The position numbers were made by a program, and so were the translations under genes. Below are positions 14,073-16,249 of a stretch of 16,249 nt of DNA, one piece after another (positions within the stretch are counted from its first letter, which is position 1; every line of letters begins with the position of its first letter). The stretch lies in NCBI GenBank assembly GCA_959608885.1, contig CAUHSG010000022.1, forward strand, positions 1 to 16,249. The letters are read 5' to 3'. The DNA comes from an uncultured Coriobacteriia bacterium. Its GTDB lineage: Bacteria > Actinomycetota > Coriobacteriia > Coriobacteriales > QAMH01. The notes beneath the pieces are model-generated. The model was not told where the DNA came from and did not search any database. It saw nothing but the letters and a program-made list of their open reading frames with translations.

Positions 14073-14743
14073 TGACGGCCACGATCGCCATCGTCGACTA
14101 CTGCAAGGGCAACCTGGCAAGCGTGCAGCGCGGCCTTGCCGATGCGGGCTTTGATGCGCGCATCACCGATGTGCCGGCCGACATCCTGGCCGCTGACGGC
14201 GTGGTATTGCCCGGCGTGGGAGCCTTCACCGATGCGATGACGACGATGGAGGGGACGGGGCAGGCCGACGCGTTGCGTGCGGTTGTCGCCAACGGAGTGC
14301 CCTTCCTGGGAATTTGCCTCGGCGTGCACCTGCTCTTCGATTGGGGAGACGAGGGACAGCCCAAGGGGAGCCGCTTGGCGGGACTGGGCATCTTGCCCGG
14401 CCACGTGGAGCGTATGGCCGCAATCGACGTGAACGGTGCCAAGCATAAGATTCCGCACGTGGGCTGGAACTCGGTCGAGTTCGTCGACGATCTTGCAGGG
14501 CGTGCGGATGCAGCGCGTCTCTTCGACGGCATCGAGAATGGCGGCTACTTCTACTTCACGCATTCGTATTGTGCGGTGCCCGATGACACGGCCGATCTGG
14601 TAGCGACGAGCGAACATGCGCGGCGTTTCGCGTCTGCGGTCGCGCGCGACAACGTGTTCGGTGTGCAATTCCATCCCGAAAAGTCCTCTCACCTGGGGTT
14701 ACAGCTGCTTGAGAACTTCGGCAGGATCGTTGAGGGCGCATAA
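14072..14743 (+). CDS. hisH: Imidazole glycerol phosphate synthase glutaminase subunit HisH
   Basis: A 223-residue class I glutamine amidotransferase that feeds ammonia to HisF. The triad is C82 in GICLGVHLLF, H201 and E203 in VQFHPEKSS; the oxyanion-strand block is LPGVGAF. The usual GICLGMQ nucleophile elbow reads GICLGVH here, changing two residues next to the nucleophile. ATG 14072 overlaps the hisB stop (TGATG), implying translational coupling; a GTG at 14069 is also possible. The gene is separated from its partner hisF by hisA, and from hisA by the longest gap in the operon. Confidence 0.95.
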   Translation: MTATIAIVDYCKGNLASVQRGLADAGFDARITDVPADILAADGVVLPGVGAFTDAMTTMEGTGQADALRAVVANGVPFLGICLGVHLLFDWGDEGQPKGSRLAGLGILPGHVERMAAIDVNGAKHKIPHVGWNSVEFVDDLAGRADAARLFDGIENGGYFYFTHSYCAVPDDTADLVATSEHARRFASAVARDNVFGVQFHPEKSSHLGLQLLENFGRIVEGA

Positions 14744-14817
14744 AGCTGTTCAGAATTAGATGTTTTGACTAAGAAAGTTGATTTGACCAAGATACGGGAA
14801 GAAACGGCAGGCAGAAG
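14744..14817 (+). promoter_or_regulatory. AT-rich gap between hisH and hisA with a decayed palindrome
   Basis: This 74-base gap is AT-richer than the surrounding genes. It contains TTGACT (14765-14770) and AGTTGATTTGACCAAGA (14777-14793). The latter resembles the palindromic repeat found before hisD (AGTTTGGTCTGACCAAA) with several changes and one gap. TTGACT could be a -35, but there is no acceptable -10 at 16-18 bases. Only a weak ribosome binding site (GGCAG) precedes hisA. Confidence 0.35.
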
Positions 14818-15558
14818 ATGATTCTCGTCCCCGCAATCGACATACTCGACGGGCGCGCGGTGCGCCTGAAGAAGGGCGATTACGCGCAGGTGACCGTCTA
14901 CAACGAGGACGCCGTCGCGCAGGCACGGCTCTTCGAGAATGCCGGCGCGCAGCGCATCCACATAGTCGACCTCGATGGCGCGCGCGACGGTGCACCCACG
15001 AACATCGACGTCATCTCGCGCATCGCCCGCGAGACGAACGTCGAAATCGAGATCGGCGGCGGCATTCGCAGCATGGAGACGCTCGAGCGCTACCTGGATG
15101 CGGGGGCGACGCGTCTCGTGCTCGGTAGCGCGCTCGTGCGTGACCCGGCGTTTTGCGAGGCGGCCGTGGCGGCACACGCCGACAACATCGTCGCCGGCAT
15201 CGACGCCAGGGACGGCATGGTCGCCATCGAAGGTTGGTGCGAGGGGACGAGCACGCCGGCGGCAGAACTCGTCGCCGAGCTCAAGGACCGGGGCATTCAC
15301 GAACTCGTCTACACCGACATCGCGCGCGATGGCATGCAGACGGGCATCGATGCGGCCGCCTACGGGCGACTCGCGCAGGTCGCTGGCTTTCCGATCACGG
15401 CCTCCGGCGGCGTGGCCACGTTGGCGGACATCCATGCGCTCGGAGAGCTTCCCACGGGCAGCATCGACGGCGTCATCACCGGGCGCGCCATCTACGAGGG
15501 TGCGTTCACGGTCGAAGACGGCATCGCCGCGTGCGAGGAGGCGAGCGCACGATGCTGA
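14818..15558 (+). CDS. hisA: Phosphoribosylformimino-5-aminoimidazole carboxamide ribotide isomerase HisA
   Basis: A 246-residue (beta/alpha)8 barrel that opens the phosphoribosyl ring of ProFAR to PRFAR. The general base is D8 in PAIDILDGRAVRL and the second catalytic aspartate is in YTDIARDGMQTG. Phosphate-binding loops are EIGGGIRSMETL and TASGGVATLAD, and IVDLDGA lies in strand 2. Many actinobacteria use the related bifunctional PriA (HisA plus TrpF); the sequence reads as ordinary HisA but a PriA-like side activity cannot be excluded by eye. The stop overlaps the hisF start by 7 bases. Confidence 0.95.
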   Translation: MILVPAIDILDGRAVRLKKGDYAQVTVYNEDAVAQARLFENAGAQRIHIVDLDGARDGAPTNIDVISRIARETNVEIEIGGGIRSMETLERYLDAGATRLVLGSALVRDPAFCEAAVAAHADNIVAGIDARDGMVAIEGWCEGTSTPAAELVAELKDRGIHELVYTDIARDGMQTGIDAAAYGRLAQVAGFPITASGGVATLADIHALGELPTGSIDGVITGRAIYEGAFTVEDGIAACEEASARC

Positions 15559-16249
15559 CGAAGCGCGTCATCCCCTGTCTGGACGTGAAGGACGGGCGCG
15601 TCGTCAAGGGCGTGAACTTCGTCAACTTGCGCGATGCGGGCGACCCGGTCGACCTGGCAAATGCATATGACGAACAGGGTGCCGACGAGGTCATCTTCCT
15701 CGACATTACCGCGACGCACGAGGGGCGCAAGACGACCATCGCGATGGCGTCACGAGCGAGCGAGGAAGTGCACATTCCGTATGCCGTGGGCGGTGGCTTC
15801 AAGAACGTCGCCGACATGCGGCAGATGATCGCCGCGGGTGCCGACAAGGTATCGCTCAACTCCGCGGCGCTGGCGGACCCCTCGATTATCACCGCCGGGG
15901 CGCTCGCGTTCGGTAGTCAGGCGATTTTGGTCGCTATCGACGCCAAAAGGGCCTCAGATGGCTCGGATAGGTGGACGGCGTACGTGCATGGCGGACGCAA
16001 GGACACGGGTATCGACGCCATCGAATGGGCCCGCGAGGCGGCTCGTCGCGGTGCCGGCGAGATCTTGCTCACGAGCATGGACTGCGACGGCTCCAAGGAT
16101 GGCTTCGACATCGCGCTCACGCGCACGGTCGCGCGGGCGGTGGACATCCCCGTCATCGCGAGCGGTGGCGTGGGCAAACTCGAGCACTTCGCGCAGGGCA
16201 TCATCGAGGGTGAGGCCGACGCCGTGCTCGCCGCCAGCGTCTTCCACTT
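15552..16249 (+). CDS. hisF: Imidazole glycerol phosphate synthase cyclase subunit HisF (partial, cut by window end)
   Basis: An open frame from ATG 15552 with no stop before the window edge: 232 complete codons of an expected roughly 255. The (beta/alpha)8 barrel takes ammonia from HisH and PRFAR to imidazole glycerol phosphate and AICAR. It begins MLTKRVIPCLDVKDGRVVKG with catalytic D11. The second catalytic aspartate is in LVAIDAKR. Phosphate and substrate loops are AVGGGFKNVADM, LTSMDCDGSKDG and IASGGVGKLEHF. The visible end, VLAASVFH, is the last strand before the C-terminal helix. Its start lies inside hisA (ATG 7 bases before the end of the hisA stop), so the two are translationally coupled. 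The downstream genes hisI and hisE would be expected beyond the window. Confidence 0.97.
   Translation, partial: MLTKRVIPCLDVKDGRVVKGVNFVNLRDAGDPVDLANAYDEQGADEVIFLDITATHEGRKTTIAMASRASEEVHIPYAVGGGFKNVADMRQMIAAGADKVSLNSAALADPSIITAGALAFGSQAILVAIDAKRASDGSDRWTAYVHGGRKDTGIDAIEWAREAARRGAGEILLTSMDCDGSKDGFDIALTRTVARAVDIPVIASGGVGKLEHFAQGIIEGEADAVLAASVFH

Overview
The window is about 16 kb of high-GC bacterial DNA packed with housekeeping genes. Short HisG with a HisZ partner, an actinobacterial-style DnaE, a YerC-type TrpR relative and a RACO-like ASKHA protein point to an Actinomycetota member, most likely of class Coriobacteriia. That placement is an inference from gene content and protein style, not from a marker gene. 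No stretch without a gene exceeds about 235 bases. I see no tRNA, rRNA, CRISPR array, transposase or phage gene.

Layout. (1) Positions 1-203 hold a large palindrome made of two inverted copies of a short dispersed repeat, then the leader of a two-gene unit: a YerC/HisR-like TrpR-family regulator (204-521) and dnaE (524-4159). A strong hairpin (4168-4229) follows. (2) Four genes on the minus strand form two units. An aminotransferase and a HAD phosphatase are transcribed from about 6200 down to 4301. thiM and an MTH1187-type thiamine-binding protein are transcribed from about 7530 down to 6363. A second full copy of the dispersed repeat sits just after the latter unit. (3) Two plus-strand genes follow: a cysteine-rich small-domain protein (7736-8014) and a degenerate RACO/DUF4445-like ASKHA-fold protein (8187-9053). 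(4) The histidine operon hisZ-hisG-hisD-hisC-hisB-hisH-hisA-hisF runs from 9176 off the right edge; hisF is cut by the window end. hisI and hisE are not in the window.

The his genes supply every step from PRPP and ATP to histidinal oxidation except the HisE/HisI steps and histidinol-phosphate phosphatase. The HAD protein is a possible but unproven source of a phosphatase. An 18-bp perfect palindrome lies in the hisZ promoter. The TrpR-family gene at the other end of the window belongs to a family linked to histidine regulation in Gram-positive bacteria, so the two may be regulator and operator.

The best candidates for something new are: the degenerate ASKHA protein beside a cysteine-rich protein; a CGCGCGC metal-binding-like tail on HisD; two families of short palindromic repeats placed immediately after stop codons or between operon genes; and the hisZ palindrome.
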